NCBI GenBank assembly: GCA_023421245.1
Contig: JAEZTV010000014.1
Coordinates: 1-47,589 of the forward strand
Source of the DNA: Bacillota bacterium
GTDB lineage: Bacteria > Bacillota > Clostridia > Oscillospirales > Ruminococcaceae
Direction: 5' to 3'
DNA length: 47,589 nucleotides
How positions within the stretch are numbered: position 1 is the first letter of the stretch; every line of letters starts with the position of its first letter. The translations under genes were made by a program, and so were the position numbers. Shown piece by piece: positions 8,510-17,628 of the stretch. A model generated the notes under the pieces. That model was not told the origin of the DNA, searched no databases, and was given only the letters and a program-made list of their open reading frames with translations.

Positions 8510-9181
8510 TCAGCCGAGCCTTTCTGTAATCAAATCATACAAGAGCGCAATAGAGGTGGTAAGTTCATTTCCCGTAGTGTCCACCAAAACAGCATCCTCC
8601 GCCTGCTTAAGGGGAGCAATCTCGCGGTGCGAGTCGTTGTAATCGCGCTGGCGGATCTCCTCAAGCAAAGCATCGTATGAAACGTCCTGCCCTCTTTGCA
8701 CAAGCTCATCAAACCGGCGCTTTGCCCGTTCCTCAGGGGAGGCGGTAAGGAATATCTTCACATCTGCGTTTGGCAGCACCACCGTGCCGATGTCACGCCC
8801 GTCCATGATGATGTTGTTGTTGACGGCAATATCCTTTTGCAGATCAAATAAAAAATCACGCACCATCGGGATTCTTGATACGTTGGACGCCGCCATCGAT
8901 ACCTCGTTTTGCCGGATACGCTGCGAAACATCCTGCCCGTTTAAAAACACTCGCTGCTCGCCGTCTGCAAACCCGAGCGAAACATCTACCGCTTGCAGCA
9001 GTGCGCACACCTGCGTTTCATTGGTGGTGTCTACATTGTGGTTTAGCATATACAGCCCCACTGCGCGGTAAAGAGCTCCGGTATCCACATAGATATAGCC
9101 CAGCTTACTCGCAACATGTCTTGCTATTGTGCTTTTTCCGGCACCCGACGGCCCGTCAATTGCAATCGCCTTTGTATTCAT
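8510..9181 (-). CDS. cmk: Cytidylate kinase
   Basis: A 223-residue P-loop kinase that phosphorylates CMP and dCMP. It begins MNTKAIAIDGPSGAGKST, where GPSGAGKST is the Walker A loop, followed by the CMP-binding region (YVDTGALYRA) and the late MDGRDIGTVV motif typical of Cmk. The frame stays open upstream to 9304, but those residues have no family match. The ATG at 9181 starts the known N-terminus and has GGAAGG upstream. It lies between the HI0933-type flavoprotein and plsC on the same strand. Confidence 0.95.
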   Translation of the reverse strand: MNTKAIAIDGPSGAGKSTIARHVASKLGYIYVDTGALYRAVGLYMLNHNVDTTNETQVCALLQAVDVSLGFADGEQRVFLNGQDVSQRIRQNEVSMAASNVSRIPMVRDFLFDLQKDIAVNNNIIMDGRDIGTVVLPNADVKIFLTASPEERAKRRFDELVQRGQDVSYDALLEEIRQRDYNDSHREIAPLKQAEDAVLVDTTGNELTTSIALLYDLITERLG

Positions 9182-9224
9182 GACATCAACATATCCTTCC
9201 CGGTTGGCTTTTGTGGCGCAAAGC

Positions 9225-10460
9225 TTATGCATTACACCCCGCAAGATACCCGGTGCTAAATGCAATTTGCAGGTTATATCCGCCCGTATAGGCATCCACA
9301 TCAATCACCTCTCCCGCAAAATACAGCCCACCGCAGCGCTTGGAGCGCATCGTTTTGGGGTCGATTTCACTTACCGTTACCCCGCCGGAGGTGACAATCG
9401 CCTCCTCGATCGGGCGAAAGGCCTTAGGGGTGAGGGATAGCTGTTTCATTGTTTGCACAAGCCGTGCGCGCATCTCTTTTGTAATCTGATTTACCTTTGC
9501 GTCGGGTGCGATTTTACATAGGTATACTATAACAGGAATCAACTTCTTAGGCAACAGCGCACCTAGGGAATTTGAAAAATCCTTATTTGAGTTTTCCACA
9601 AAATCCCGTTGGATTCGCTTGTCCAGCCGCTCGGCTGTCAGCGCAGGCTTTAAGTCGATGTGCATACGGTAATCACTAAGCCGTGTGCTGTCCATCACCG
9701 ACGATGCACTGAGTACCAGCGGCCCCGAAATACCAAAATGGGTAAACAGCATCTCACCAAGCTCTGAGAACACCGTCTTTCCCCTGCGCTCATCTGTGAC
9801 TGTAAGCGTTACGTTTTTGAGCGATAGCCCCATCGCCCGTTTGCACCAATCCTCGCGGGTGATAATGGGAATCAATGCCGGCGCGGTGGGCGTTACGGTA
9901 TGCCCTGCCTGCTCCGCAAATTGATATCCGTCACCGGTAGAGCCTGTTCCCGGATAAGACAGCCCGCCGGTTGCAACAATTACGGAGGGCGCGTAATACA
10001 TTTTGCCTTGGTGGGTTACAACGCCGCACACCGCGCCGTCTTGTAAGATAAGCTCTTTTACCCTGTCAGCTTCAAGCCTTGCCCCATACTCTTTTACGTA
10101 GCGGCACAGCGCAGACGCGACATCCGCGGCGTTATCGGAAACAGGAAAAACGCGGCCGCCGCGCTCTGTTTTAAGCGGCAGCCCAAAACGCTCAAAAAAT
10201 GCCATGGTGTCCTGCGGGGTGAAGGCGGAAATTGCGCTGTATAAAAAGCGTCCGTTGGTTTTGACCTGTGCTATAAAATGATCCTGCGTGCAGTTGTTTG
10301 TGACGTTGCAACGTCCCTTGCCGGTAATCAACACCTTTTGCGCGGGGCGTTTGCCGCGTTCCAACACGAGGGTGTTTTTGCCCTGTGCGGCTGCGGTACC
10401 CGCCGCTATCAGACCGGCGGCACCCGCACCAATTACAATGACATCGTAGTTACTGTCCAA
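9225..10460 (-). CDS. FAD-dependent oxidoreductase, HI0933/YhiN family
   Basis: A 411-residue flavoprotein with an N-terminal dinucleotide-binding motif (VIVIGAGAAGLIAAG) and family-typical segments: GKGRCNVTN, GGLSYPGTGSTGDGY, FTHFGISGP, and a C-terminal FAGEVIDVDAYTGGYNLQIAFSTG that closes the FAD site. The physiological substrate of this family is unsettled. The start appears to be TTG at 10460: an in-frame TAA lies just upstream and no ATG occurs in the first residues. The nearest Shine-Dalgarno-like AAGG is unusually close to it, so translation may be weak or coupled. It precedes cmk in the same direction. Confidence 0.9.
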   Translation of the reverse strand: MDSNYDVIVIGAGAAGLIAAGTAAAQGKNTLVLERGKRPAQKVLITGKGRCNVTNNCTQDHFIAQVKTNGRFLYSAISAFTPQDTMAFFERFGLPLKTERGGRVFPVSDNAADVASALCRYVKEYGARLEADRVKELILQDGAVCGVVTHQGKMYYAPSVIVATGGLSYPGTGSTGDGYQFAEQAGHTVTPTAPALIPIITREDWCKRAMGLSLKNVTLTVTDERRGKTVFSELGEMLFTHFGISGPLVLSASSVMDSTRLSDYRMHIDLKPALTAERLDKRIQRDFVENSNKDFSNSLGALLPKKLIPVIVYLCKIAPDAKVNQITKEMRARLVQTMKQLSLTPKAFRPIEEAIVTSGGVTVSEIDPKTMRSKRCGGLYFAGEVIDVDAYTGGYNLQIAFSTGYLAGCNA

Positions 10461-10551
10461 ACCTTAAAAACCATGTCCTTTCCACACCGGCTCTAGCGTC
10501 AGTGATAATCCAATACCGTATTATTATGCGGAAAACCGCTTTGCTCATACG

Positions 10552-11451
10552 TTAGTCCTCGATGTGTTCGTTGTTTGAGGGTGAATCGCTTTTTTCGTAT
10601 ACGTTATAGATATCCCATATGTTCTCAAGCCTTGCAAAGGTATCGGCAATCTCGTCCTTCTTGGTAAGGCTGACCGCCATAATCAACGCATTGATCAAGC
10701 TAAGCGGCGCCACCAGTGAATCCACAAAGCTTGCCATATCGCTGCGGGCAAGCAGCAGATGCGATGCGGACGCGGCAATGGGCGCAAAATGGCTGTCGGT
10801 GATTGCGATGACGGCGGCGCCCGATTTTGAGGCATAGTCACAAGCGCGCACGGTGCGTTTGGAATAGCGGGGAAAGCTGAAGGCAATCATTACATCCCCT
10901 TTGCCGATGCGCAGAATCTGCTCAAACACCTCGCTTGAGCTATTGGCTCCTACAACATGCACGTTGGGGAAGATGAGACTAAAATAAAACCCAAGAAAGC
11001 CGGCAAGGACAGATGCGCTGCGTCCACCGATAATATAGATGTGCTTTGCATCGATAATTGTACTTACCGCATCGGTAAACGACTGCTTGGAGGTAAGCTC
11101 AAGCGTACGGCGAATCTTATCAATGTCGGAGCTTAGAACCTTTTCCAGCACCTCGCCCGCGTTGCGCATGCCAATCTGCTCGCTTGCAACCTCCATGCGC
11201 TGGACGGAGGTAAGCTTATTGCGAATCATCTCCTGCAAGGCATGCTGAAGCTCAGGATAACCATCAAATCCAACCTCCGACGCAAAACGAACCACGGTGG
11301 ATTCGCTCACCCCAACCGCCTCGCCGAGTCGGGACGCCGTCATAAATGCCGCCTTGTCGTAATGATCGGTAATGTAAGCGGCAATAACACGCTGCCCCTT
11401 GGAGAAAAAACCCATTCTTGACTGTATGAGTTGCAATAGATTGCCTTGCAT
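10552..11451 (-). CDS. MurR/RpiR-family transcriptional regulator
   Basis: A 299-residue protein with the RpiR layout. The N-terminal helix-turn-helix (residues 1-77) contains TASRLGEAVGVSESTVVRFASEVGF. A C-terminal SIS sugar-phosphate-binding domain (about 110-260) includes IYIIGGRSASVLAGF and MIAFSFPRYSK. Such regulators sense phosphosugars and control sugar or amino-sugar uptake and catabolism. No such target genes lie beside it, so the ligand cannot be inferred. The ATG has GGTGAAG upstream. It is separated from parC by 538 bases and from the flavoprotein by 91. Confidence 0.9.
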   Translation of the reverse strand: MQGNLLQLIQSRMGFFSKGQRVIAAYITDHYDKAAFMTASRLGEAVGVSESTVVRFASEVGFDGYPELQHALQEMIRNKLTSVQRMEVASEQIGMRNAGEVLEKVLSSDIDKIRRTLELTSKQSFTDAVSTIIDAKHIYIIGGRSASVLAGFLGFYFSLIFPNVHVVGANSSSEVFEQILRIGKGDVMIAFSFPRYSKRTVRACDYASKSGAAVIAITDSHFAPIAASASHLLLARSDMASFVDSLVAPLSLINALIMAVSLTKKDEIADTFARLENIWDIYNVYEKSDSPSNNEHIED

Positions 11452-11756
11452 GAAGCTTCACCACATCCTTCGTTATCAGTTGGTTAAATTCTCATTAAAA
11501 CAAGCAGCTTGGCACGACAAAAACAGATGGAAATCTTGATACAACGCTTATTTATTGCCATGTAAACGATAATTGACTATTAAGTTAAGGCTGAGAAAAA
11601 CACCTGCCCTTTGCAAGGCAGACCGGATAAAACTGCATTGCCATGTCAATATTCATATTATAGGTTGAAGGCGAAAAAATCAAGAGCAAAACATCAAAAG
11701 CATAGAAAATGGCATCATAACTCGTGCAGATTGTACAGTTACTCTACTGCAAAAAA

Positions 11757-11796
11757 AGCAGACCGCGCTGCTCATTTGGCAATGCGGCCTTTTTAA
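11757..11796 (-). terminator. Probable bidirectional terminator downstream of parC
   Basis: On the minus strand GGCCGCATTGC pairs with GCAGCGCGGTC (one mismatch, two G-T pairs) around a 7-base loop, followed by TGCTTTTTTT. On the plus strand the same stem is followed by TTTTT. It is about 200 bases after the parC stop codon. Confidence 0.7.
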
Positions 11797-11949
11797 TGAC
11801 ACGGCACAGGGCCTTCTATATCCATATATTCCCCGTAATAACGATGCACAACTAAGACACAATAATAACACGATGATCGCGGTAACGTATTCGAAAGTCA
11901 AGCGTTTGCACGGATAGGTAACTGTAAAGCGTAAGCTGCGATTATCGTT

Positions 11950-11984
11950 GGGGTAGCATTCTGGTGATGCTACCCCTTTTTATT
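11950..11984 (+). terminator. Strong plus-strand terminator facing parC
   Basis: Perfect 10-bp arms GGGGTAGCAT (11950-11959) and ATGCTACCCC (11967-11976) with a 7-base loop are followed on the plus strand by TTTTTATT. On the minus strand no T-run follows, so it does not fit parC, whose stop codon is at 11990. It would end an unidentified plus-strand RNA or stop antisense transcription into parC. Confidence 0.8.
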
Positions 11985-11989
11985 ATAAT

Positions 11990-14227
11990 CTAAAAGCTAA
12001 GCTGCTCCCCGATATCCGTTTCTCTGGGAATCGAACCTGCCGAGGGCAGCGTCTTGGTGCGAAAACGGTGTGCGTTGCCAAGCATATGCTCCTCAAACGG
12101 TGCAACTACTGCCAGGTGCTGATTCTTTTTGAGCGTCATCACCGATATGCCCTGATTGTTTTTAGTGCTTTTTTCCGCCACCGCACCCGAATGCACAAGC
12201 AGAACACGTCCGCCGGAGCTTGTCAGCATATACTCGCGGTCTTCCTCGGCACTGAAGATTGCGATTGCGGGGCTTTTGTCGCCATACGCGTTAATAAGCT
12301 TTTTGCGGCGTGTCTTGGTCTGATAACTTGCAAGCGGCACCTTAGAAAGCTTGCCGTTTTCAAAGAAGAACAGCATATGGCCGCTGTAGTCCTTGGTAAC
12401 AACCATACTTACCGCCAGCTCACCCTCATCCATGCCAAGCTTTGCCGGGATATAATCACCCAACACGCTTGATTTTGTATCCTCAAAATCACACGCGCGT
12501 GCCTTATAAACCTGACAATTGTTTGTGAAAAACAATAGCTCCGCGGTGTTGGTGCTCTCAAGCTGCAGGGTGATTTCATCCCCCTCCTTGAGCTTATGCT
12601 CACCGCTCATACGAAGCGATTGCGGGGTAATCTTTTTAAAGTATCCTTCCTTTGTAAAGAACAGGTGGACGGGATAATCGGGAATCTCGTCCTCCTCCGG
12701 CTCATCCGGTTCGTCCTGCGCAAAAATGATAAGGCTTTTACGCGATTCGCCGTATTTTTTTGCAATCTCTGCAAGCTCATCGATGATGATCTTCTTTACA
12801 CGCTTTACGTTTGCAAGAATATCCTCCATATCCGCGATATCACGTTCCAATTGGTCAAGCTCGTTGGTCCGGTTGAGGATATACTCGCGGTTAAGATGAC
12901 GCAGCTTAATCTCGGCGACATACTCTGCCTGAAGCTCATCGATGCCAAAGCCAATCATAAGGTTGGGGATAACCTCGGTCTCTTCCCCGGTCTCGCGCAC
13001 AATGCGTATCGCCTTATCGATATCAAGCAAAATTTTCGCAAGGCCTTTGAGCAGATGTATCTTTTCTTTCTTTTTTGTCAGTTCAAAAAACACGCGACGT
13101 TTGACACATTCAGTGCGAAAGGCAACCCATTCCTGTATAAGCTCGCGCACGCCAAGCACGCGCGGCATGTCTCCAATCAAAACGTTGAAGTTGCAGGAGA
13201 ACGTATCCTCAAGCGGGGTCATGCGAAAGAGCTTTTGCATAAGCTTATCGGGGTCGGTACTGCGCTTGATATCAATGGCAATCTTCAGACCCGACAGGTC
13301 GGTTTCATCACGAACGTCGGCTATCTCACGTATCTTGCCTGCGCGAACGAGCTCGACAATCTTATCAATGATCGCCTCAATTGTGGTGGTGGGGGGAATT
13401 TCAAGGATTTCAATGCAGTTTGCGGACTTATCGTATTGATATCGGCCGCGAACACGAATGCTTCCACGGCCGGTATCGTACACCTTTCTAAGCTCTGCTT
13501 CGTTAAACAGAATCAGGCCGCCGGTGGGAAAGTCGGGCGCTTTGAGGGTTGTAAGAATGTCGTGCTGCTCATTCTTCATCAGCGCGATTGTAGTTTCGCA
13601 CACCTCGGCGACGTTAAACGGGCAGATTGAGCTTGCCATGCCAACGGCAATGCCCATGTTTGCGTTGACTAAAATTGTGGGAAAGGCCGCGGGCAGCAGG
13701 GTGGGCTCCTTTGTAGTGTTATCATAGTTATCAACAAAATCTACCGTGTCGCGGTCAATGTCCCGAAACAGCTCGCTGCAAACCTTACTCAGCTTTACCT
13801 CGGTATAACGAGAAGCCGCGTAAGACATATCGCGCGAATAGCTTTTGCCGAAGTTGCCCTTGGAGTCAACGTATGGAAGAATAAGCGATTGATTGCCGCG
13901 CGAAAGGCGTACCATCGTCTCGTATATGGCGGCGTCACCATGTGGGTTAAGGCGCATTACCTGCCCCACCACGTTTGCGGATTTGGTTCGCGTCCCGGTT
14001 AACAGCCCCATCTTATACATCGTGTATAGTATTTTGCGGTGCGAGGGCTTAAAGCCGTCAATCTCGGGGATCGCACGCGACAAAATAACACTCATTGCAT
14101 AGGGCATATAGTTTTTTTCTAGAGTCTCGGTAATCGGTTGCTCCACAACCAGTCCGGCTCCTTCAATATAGGCGTTTTCAGCGTTAAACAGATTCTTGTT
14201 CTTTTCTTGCTTTTTATTTTTTGCCAT
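11990..14227 (-). CDS. parC: DNA topoisomerase IV-type subunit A (ParC/GyrA family)
   Basis: A 745-residue type IIA topoisomerase A subunit. The breakage-reunion domain has the catalytic Tyr141 (AASRYTE). A coiled-coil tower region is around 370-470, and a C-terminal beta-pinwheel without a recognisable GyrA box argues for a ParC-like role (decatenation) over gyrase. The quinolone-pocket motif reads NPHGDAAIYE: alanine (residue 99) replaces the usual serine, and glutamate (103) the usual aspartate. A GAGG ribosome binding site precedes the ATG. The first 14 bases overlap the end of the upstream membrane gene, so translation is probably coupled. The partner subunit, parE, is one gene further upstream. 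Confidence 0.93.
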   Translation of the reverse strand: MAKNKKQEKNKNLFNAENAYIEGAGLVVEQPITETLEKNYMPYAMSVILSRAIPEIDGFKPSHRKILYTMYKMGLLTGTRTKSANVVGQVMRLNPHGDAAIYETMVRLSRGNQSLILPYVDSKGNFGKSYSRDMSYAASRYTEVKLSKVCSELFRDIDRDTVDFVDNYDNTTKEPTLLPAAFPTILVNANMGIAVGMASSICPFNVAEVCETTIALMKNEQHDILTTLKAPDFPTGGLILFNEAELRKVYDTGRGSIRVRGRYQYDKSANCIEILEIPPTTTIEAIIDKIVELVRAGKIREIADVRDETDLSGLKIAIDIKRSTDPDKLMQKLFRMTPLEDTFSCNFNVLIGDMPRVLGVRELIQEWVAFRTECVKRRVFFELTKKKEKIHLLKGLAKILLDIDKAIRIVRETGEETEVIPNLMIGFGIDELQAEYVAEIKLRHLNREYILNRTNELDQLERDIADMEDILANVKRVKKIIIDELAEIAKKYGESRKSLIIFAQDEPDEPEEDEIPDYPVHLFFTKEGYFKKITPQSLRMSGEHKLKEGDEITLQLESTNTAELLFFTNNCQVYKARACDFEDTKSSVLGDYIPAKLGMDEGELAVSMVVTKDYSGHMLFFFENGKLSKVPLASYQTKTRRKKLINAYGDKSPAIAIFSAEEDREYMLTSSGGRVLLVHSGAVAEKSTKNNQGISVMTLKKNQHLAVVAPFEEHMLGNAHRFRTKTLPSAGSIPRETDIGEQLSF

Positions 14228-14807
14228 TGCATTGATCCTCTACACTCGTGGATACCGCAGGAGCGTTGCCGCCCGTACGGTGACCGTATTTTGAAAGGCG
14301 TTTGTCCAGCCGGTCCGCGAGCATGAATCCGCCCAACAGAAGCAAAACGCCCGACCCAATCCCCACAGCGGCAAGTACAATAGCTGCTGCGAAGGAAAAC
14401 ATCTTAAGCCGAACGACAAGGGTAAGCACCCACACACAATAAGGCATACATAGCAGAGACGTTGCCACTGCGGGAACGTATCCCCTTAATACGATGCTCT
14501 GGCCGATGTGCATAATCAGATGAGTAAAAAATGCCAAAAAGGCGGCAAACCATAGCGCATACCACGCATGCCAAACTGTCACGGCAACGATTGCGGTCAA
14601 CACCGCAAATTCTGCCGCCACCACAAACGCAAACGCTGAGGTGGAACGGTTAGCCGACCGGTCAATTTGCCCCGCAAGGCGCGGAAAATGCGCCTTTAGC
14701 AGCGGATTCTTGCACTGAAGCCATGGTTGCAGGAAGATAATCTCCTCAAAATCGTGAAACATAAAGACGGCGGGCAGCAGCCACACCGCATAGATAAACT
14801 CATTCAT
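14214..14807 (-). CDS. HXXEE-domain membrane protein
   Basis: A 197-residue polytopic membrane protein with about five or six hydrophobic segments. Near the N-terminus the motif HDFEE (about residues 18-22) defines the HXXEE family, whose function is unknown; the conserved His and acidic residues could bind a metal or act catalytically within the membrane. The tail is polar and charged. The gene sits between parE (31 bases upstream) and parC, which it overlaps by 14 bases, so it is almost surely part of the same transcript. A membrane gene between the two topoisomerase subunits is unexpected. Confidence 0.82.
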   Translation of the reverse strand: MNEFIYAVWLLPAVFMFHDFEEIIFLQPWLQCKNPLLKAHFPRLAGQIDRSANRSTSAFAFVVAAEFAVLTAIVAVTVWHAWYALWFAAFLAFFTHLIMHIGQSIVLRGYVPAVATSLLCMPYCVWVLTLVVRLKMFSFAAAIVLAAVGIGSGVLLLLGGFMLADRLDKRLSKYGHRTGGNAPAVSTSVEDQCNGKK

Positions 14808-14837
14808 TGCGTGACCGCCTTTGCTGCCAAAATAACA

Positions 14838-16820
14838 TTATGATACATCCGCCGCAGCGATGTAAAGATGGCCGTTTTGCGCGATGTGCTCTTTACGGCC
14901 TGCGAGGTTGTCCCCCAGCAGAAGATCAAAGGTGTCGGAGGTTTTTTCCGCAAGGTCGGTGGTTACCTTAATCAGACGGCGCGACTCCGGATTCATGGTG
15001 GTCATCCACATCATTTCCGGTTCGTTCTCACCCAGACCCTTGGAGCGCTGCAGCGTATATTTTTTGTCGCCGAGTGTCTTTATAATCTCTATCTTCTCGC
15101 GTTCAGTGTAAGCAAAGTAGGTTTTATCTTTTGTGGTAATTTCAAACAGCGGCGACTCCGCAATATACACATAGCCCTGCTCAATAAGCGTTGGGGTCAA
15201 ACGGTAGAGCATGGTAAGAATTAGCGTGCGGATCTGAAAGCCGTCAACATCCGCGTCGGTACAGATGACAACCTTATGCCAGCGTAAGCCCTCAATATCA
15301 AAGGAGGACAGCTCTTTGTTTGCCTTGGATGTAACCTCTACCCCGCAGCCAAGCACCTTGATGATGTCGGTGATAATCTCATTCTTAAAGATTTTATCGT
15401 ATTCCGCCTTGAGGCAGTTAAGGATCTTTCCGCGGACCGGAATGATTGCCTGAAACTCCGAGTCACGCGCAAGCTTACACGCACCGAGCGCGGAATCGCC
15501 CTCCACAATGTATATCTCGCGGCGCAAAATATCTCGGGTACGGCAATCCACAAACTTTTGTACACGGTTGGTGATATCAAGCGTACCGGCGAGCTTCTTT
15601 TTGAGGTTGAGCCTTGTTTTTTCGGCATTCTCGCGGCTGCGCTTGTTGATGAGCACCTGCTCGGCAACCCGCTGGGCATCATCGGGGTTTTCGATAAAAT
15701 ACACCTCAAGCTGGTGCTTAAGAAAATCGGACATCGCCTCATAAATAAATTTGTTGGTGATCGCTTTTTTGGTCTGGTTCTCGTATGAAGTGATTGTTGA
15801 GAAGGAGCTTGAAACAAGCACCAAACAATCCTCTACATCAATAAACGTAATTTTACTTTCGTTTTTAAGGTACTTTCCGCTTTGCTTGAGCATCGCATCA
15901 ATCTGCGATACCATAGCGTAGCGTACCGCCTTTTCGGGTGAGCCGCCGTACTCCAGATGGCTTGAGTTGTGATAGTACTCCGCAACCTTTACGCGGTTGG
16001 AAAAGCATAGCGCAACCGACAGCTTAACCTTATATTCTGGCCGGTCGGCACGATCACGCCCACGGCGTTCACTTTGCCAAAACTGTACAGGGGTAAGGGT
16101 ATCCTCCCCCACCAACTCGTGCACATAATCGGTAATGCCGTTTTCATACAAGAATTCGCTAGTGGCAAAGCCCTTATCCTCCTCATAACGCAGCACAAAC
16201 AATATCCCCGCATTTACTACCGCCTGCCGTTTGATGGCCTGCTCAAAATACTCGGCGGGAATATTGATGTCGGTGAATACTTGAAGGTCCGGACGCCATT
16301 TGATACGCGAACCCGTCTTCTTGCGAGAACTCTCCTCTTTTTTTAGGCCGCCAACGTTCTCTCCGTGCTCAAAGCGCAGTGAATACCGATGCTCATCGCG
16401 GAAGATTTCAACATCCATATACTCCGAAGCATACTGGGTAGCGCATAAGCCAAGACCGTTAAGCCCAAGCGAAAACTCGTAGCTTTCACCGGAGTTTGTA
16501 TTGTACTTGCCGCCTGCGTACAGCTCGCAGAACACAAGCTCCCAGTTAAAGCGCTTTTCACGCTGATTAAAGTCCACAGGGATGCCGCGCCCAAAGTCCT
16601 CTACCTCAAGCGAACCGTCCCTGTACCGCGTGACAACAATCTTGTTGCCATGGCCTTCTCTAGCCTCGTCTATTGAGTTTGAGAGTATCTCAAAGAACGA
16701 ATGCTGACACCCCTCCAAACCGTCGGAACCAAAGATAACCGATGGACGTTTGCGCACACGATCGGCACCCTTGAGTGACGAGATGCTTTCGTTGTCGTAG
16801 CTTTGCGTTCTTTTTGCCAT
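14838..16820 (-). CDS. parE: DNA topoisomerase IV-type subunit B (ParE/GyrB family)
   Basis: A 660-residue ATPase subunit. The GHKL ATP-binding domain carries SNSIDEA and VEDFGRGIPVD, a transducer domain follows, and the C-terminal Toprim domain has YIVEGDSALGACKLARD, IPVRGKILNCLKAEYDK and the acidic TDADVDG metal site. Several motifs differ from the usual form (SNSIDEA for DNSIDEA, RGKILNCLKA for RGKILNVEKA), so this is a divergent branch, probably the second type II enzyme alongside a gyrase encoded elsewhere. The ATG has a strong AGGAGG upstream. It heads the parE-HXXEE-parC operon. Confidence 0.92.
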   Translation of the reverse strand: MAKRTQSYDNESISSLKGADRVRKRPSVIFGSDGLEGCQHSFFEILSNSIDEAREGHGNKIVVTRYRDGSLEVEDFGRGIPVDFNQREKRFNWELVFCELYAGGKYNTNSGESYEFSLGLNGLGLCATQYASEYMDVEIFRDEHRYSLRFEHGENVGGLKKEESSRKKTGSRIKWRPDLQVFTDINIPAEYFEQAIKRQAVVNAGILFVLRYEEDKGFATSEFLYENGITDYVHELVGEDTLTPVQFWQSERRGRDRADRPEYKVKLSVALCFSNRVKVAEYYHNSSHLEYGGSPEKAVRYAMVSQIDAMLKQSGKYLKNESKITFIDVEDCLVLVSSSFSTITSYENQTKKAITNKFIYEAMSDFLKHQLEVYFIENPDDAQRVAEQVLINKRSRENAEKTRLNLKKKLAGTLDITNRVQKFVDCRTRDILRREIYIVEGDSALGACKLARDSEFQAIIPVRGKILNCLKAEYDKIFKNEIITDIIKVLGCGVEVTSKANKELSSFDIEGLRWHKVVICTDADVDGFQIRTLILTMLYRLTPTLIEQGYVYIAESPLFEITTKDKTYFAYTEREKIEIIKTLGDKKYTLQRSKGLGENEPEMMWMTTMNPESRRLIKVTTDLAEKTSDTFDLLLGDNLAGRKEHIAQNGHLYIAAADVS

Positions 16821-16880
16821 TGTTTTAAAATTCCTCCTGTTAGCACACTAACATTTATAATAATCTATGTAGCATCAAAT

Positions 16881-17585
16881 CTATCGAATCTCAGTACTGC
16901 CAAACGCCGTACTTGCCTTGATGGTAACCAGGGGCAAGGAAGGATCGGTGGGTACTGCGGAGCGGTTATCACATCCGCCAAAGGCCGCCGAGCTTTCCAC
17001 CTTAAGGCGATAGTTTCTTGGCGCATAGATTTTCACCTCGCCAAATGCGACGCTGGTTTCAATGATGATATCGCCGGATATGCCAATCTCGCTCAGGTCA
17101 ATCTCAGCAGAACCGAATGTTGCGGAAATCTTTGCGCCCGTAAGGTTGGGGCAGATATTTTTGGTTTTAATGGCGCCGAACACAATGTTGTACTCCGGCT
17201 GTGTGGAATAATCCGGTTGCCCAACAAACGAAGGCGGTACCGTAGAAAATCCGGCCACGGGCTTTACAGTCGAAAAGCGGTTTCCGAATGCAATGCGTAT
17301 GCCAAGCAGTATAACAAGCCCCGCAACAATAATGGGCACTACCATTGCCTGCGTGATGATGTCCTGCTCTTTAAGGAGCAGCAGCGTGCCGACACAAAGC
17401 AGTAAAATGTTCCAAAAGCGCAGACCATACGCGATAATTAAAAACACGGCGGGGATGATAAGGAACAGGGTCCACCAGCCAACAAAGCCAAGCAGCACCC
17501 ACCAGCCCAGTGCCTGCCCGAGTAAGCCGATACCAAGCAAGATAACCAGCAGACCGAAAAACACGCGTGCGATTGTTGTCCTCAT
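16881..17585 (-). CDS. LiaF-like membrane protein
   Basis: A 234-residue protein. The N-terminal third has three to four transmembrane helices; the C-terminal 120 residues form a beta-rich domain like the LiaF/VraT cell-wall-stress domain, with repeated short strands such as ATFGSAEIDLS, VAFGEVKIYAP and TAFGSTEIR. LiaF proteins restrain envelope-stress two-component systems in other Firmicutes, but no sensor kinase pair is nearby. The frame extends to an ATG at 17600, but GGGAGG lies six bases before the ATG at 17585, which I take as the start. It ends 60 bases before parE on the same strand. Confidence 0.8.
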   Translation of the reverse strand: MRTTIARVFFGLLVILLGIGLLGQALGWWVLLGFVGWWTLFLIIPAVFLIIAYGLRFWNILLLCVGTLLLLKEQDIITQAMVVPIIVAGLVILLGIRIAFGNRFSTVKPVAGFSTVPPSFVGQPDYSTQPEYNIVFGAIKTKNICPNLTGAKISATFGSAEIDLSEIGISGDIIIETSVAFGEVKIYAPRNYRLKVESSAAFGGCDNRSAVPTDPSLPLVTIKASTAFGSTEIR

Positions 17586-17628
17586 TAAGATGCCTCCCAT
17601 TTCATGCGCCTATACGGCACATTATATA

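Larger units (their letters stand above)
11452..11989. other. 538-base intergenic region between parC and the RpiR-type gene
   Basis: No protein gene is supported here. The region carries two terminator-type hairpins (11757-11796 and 11950-11984, listed separately). It also has a short inverted repeat around 11604-11624 (CTGCC / GGCAG) that, on the minus strand, is followed by GTGTTTTT. The 11950 hairpin points the wrong way for parC and implies a plus-strand transcript. I found no recognisable small RNA family and no strong plus-strand promoter. Confidence 0.5.

Noticed and set aside
12596..13630. Long plus-strand open frame (344 codons) inside parC
   Set aside because: It lies wholly antisense to a well-supported topoisomerase gene, has no ribosome binding site or recognisable domain, and is explained by codon composition of the real gene.
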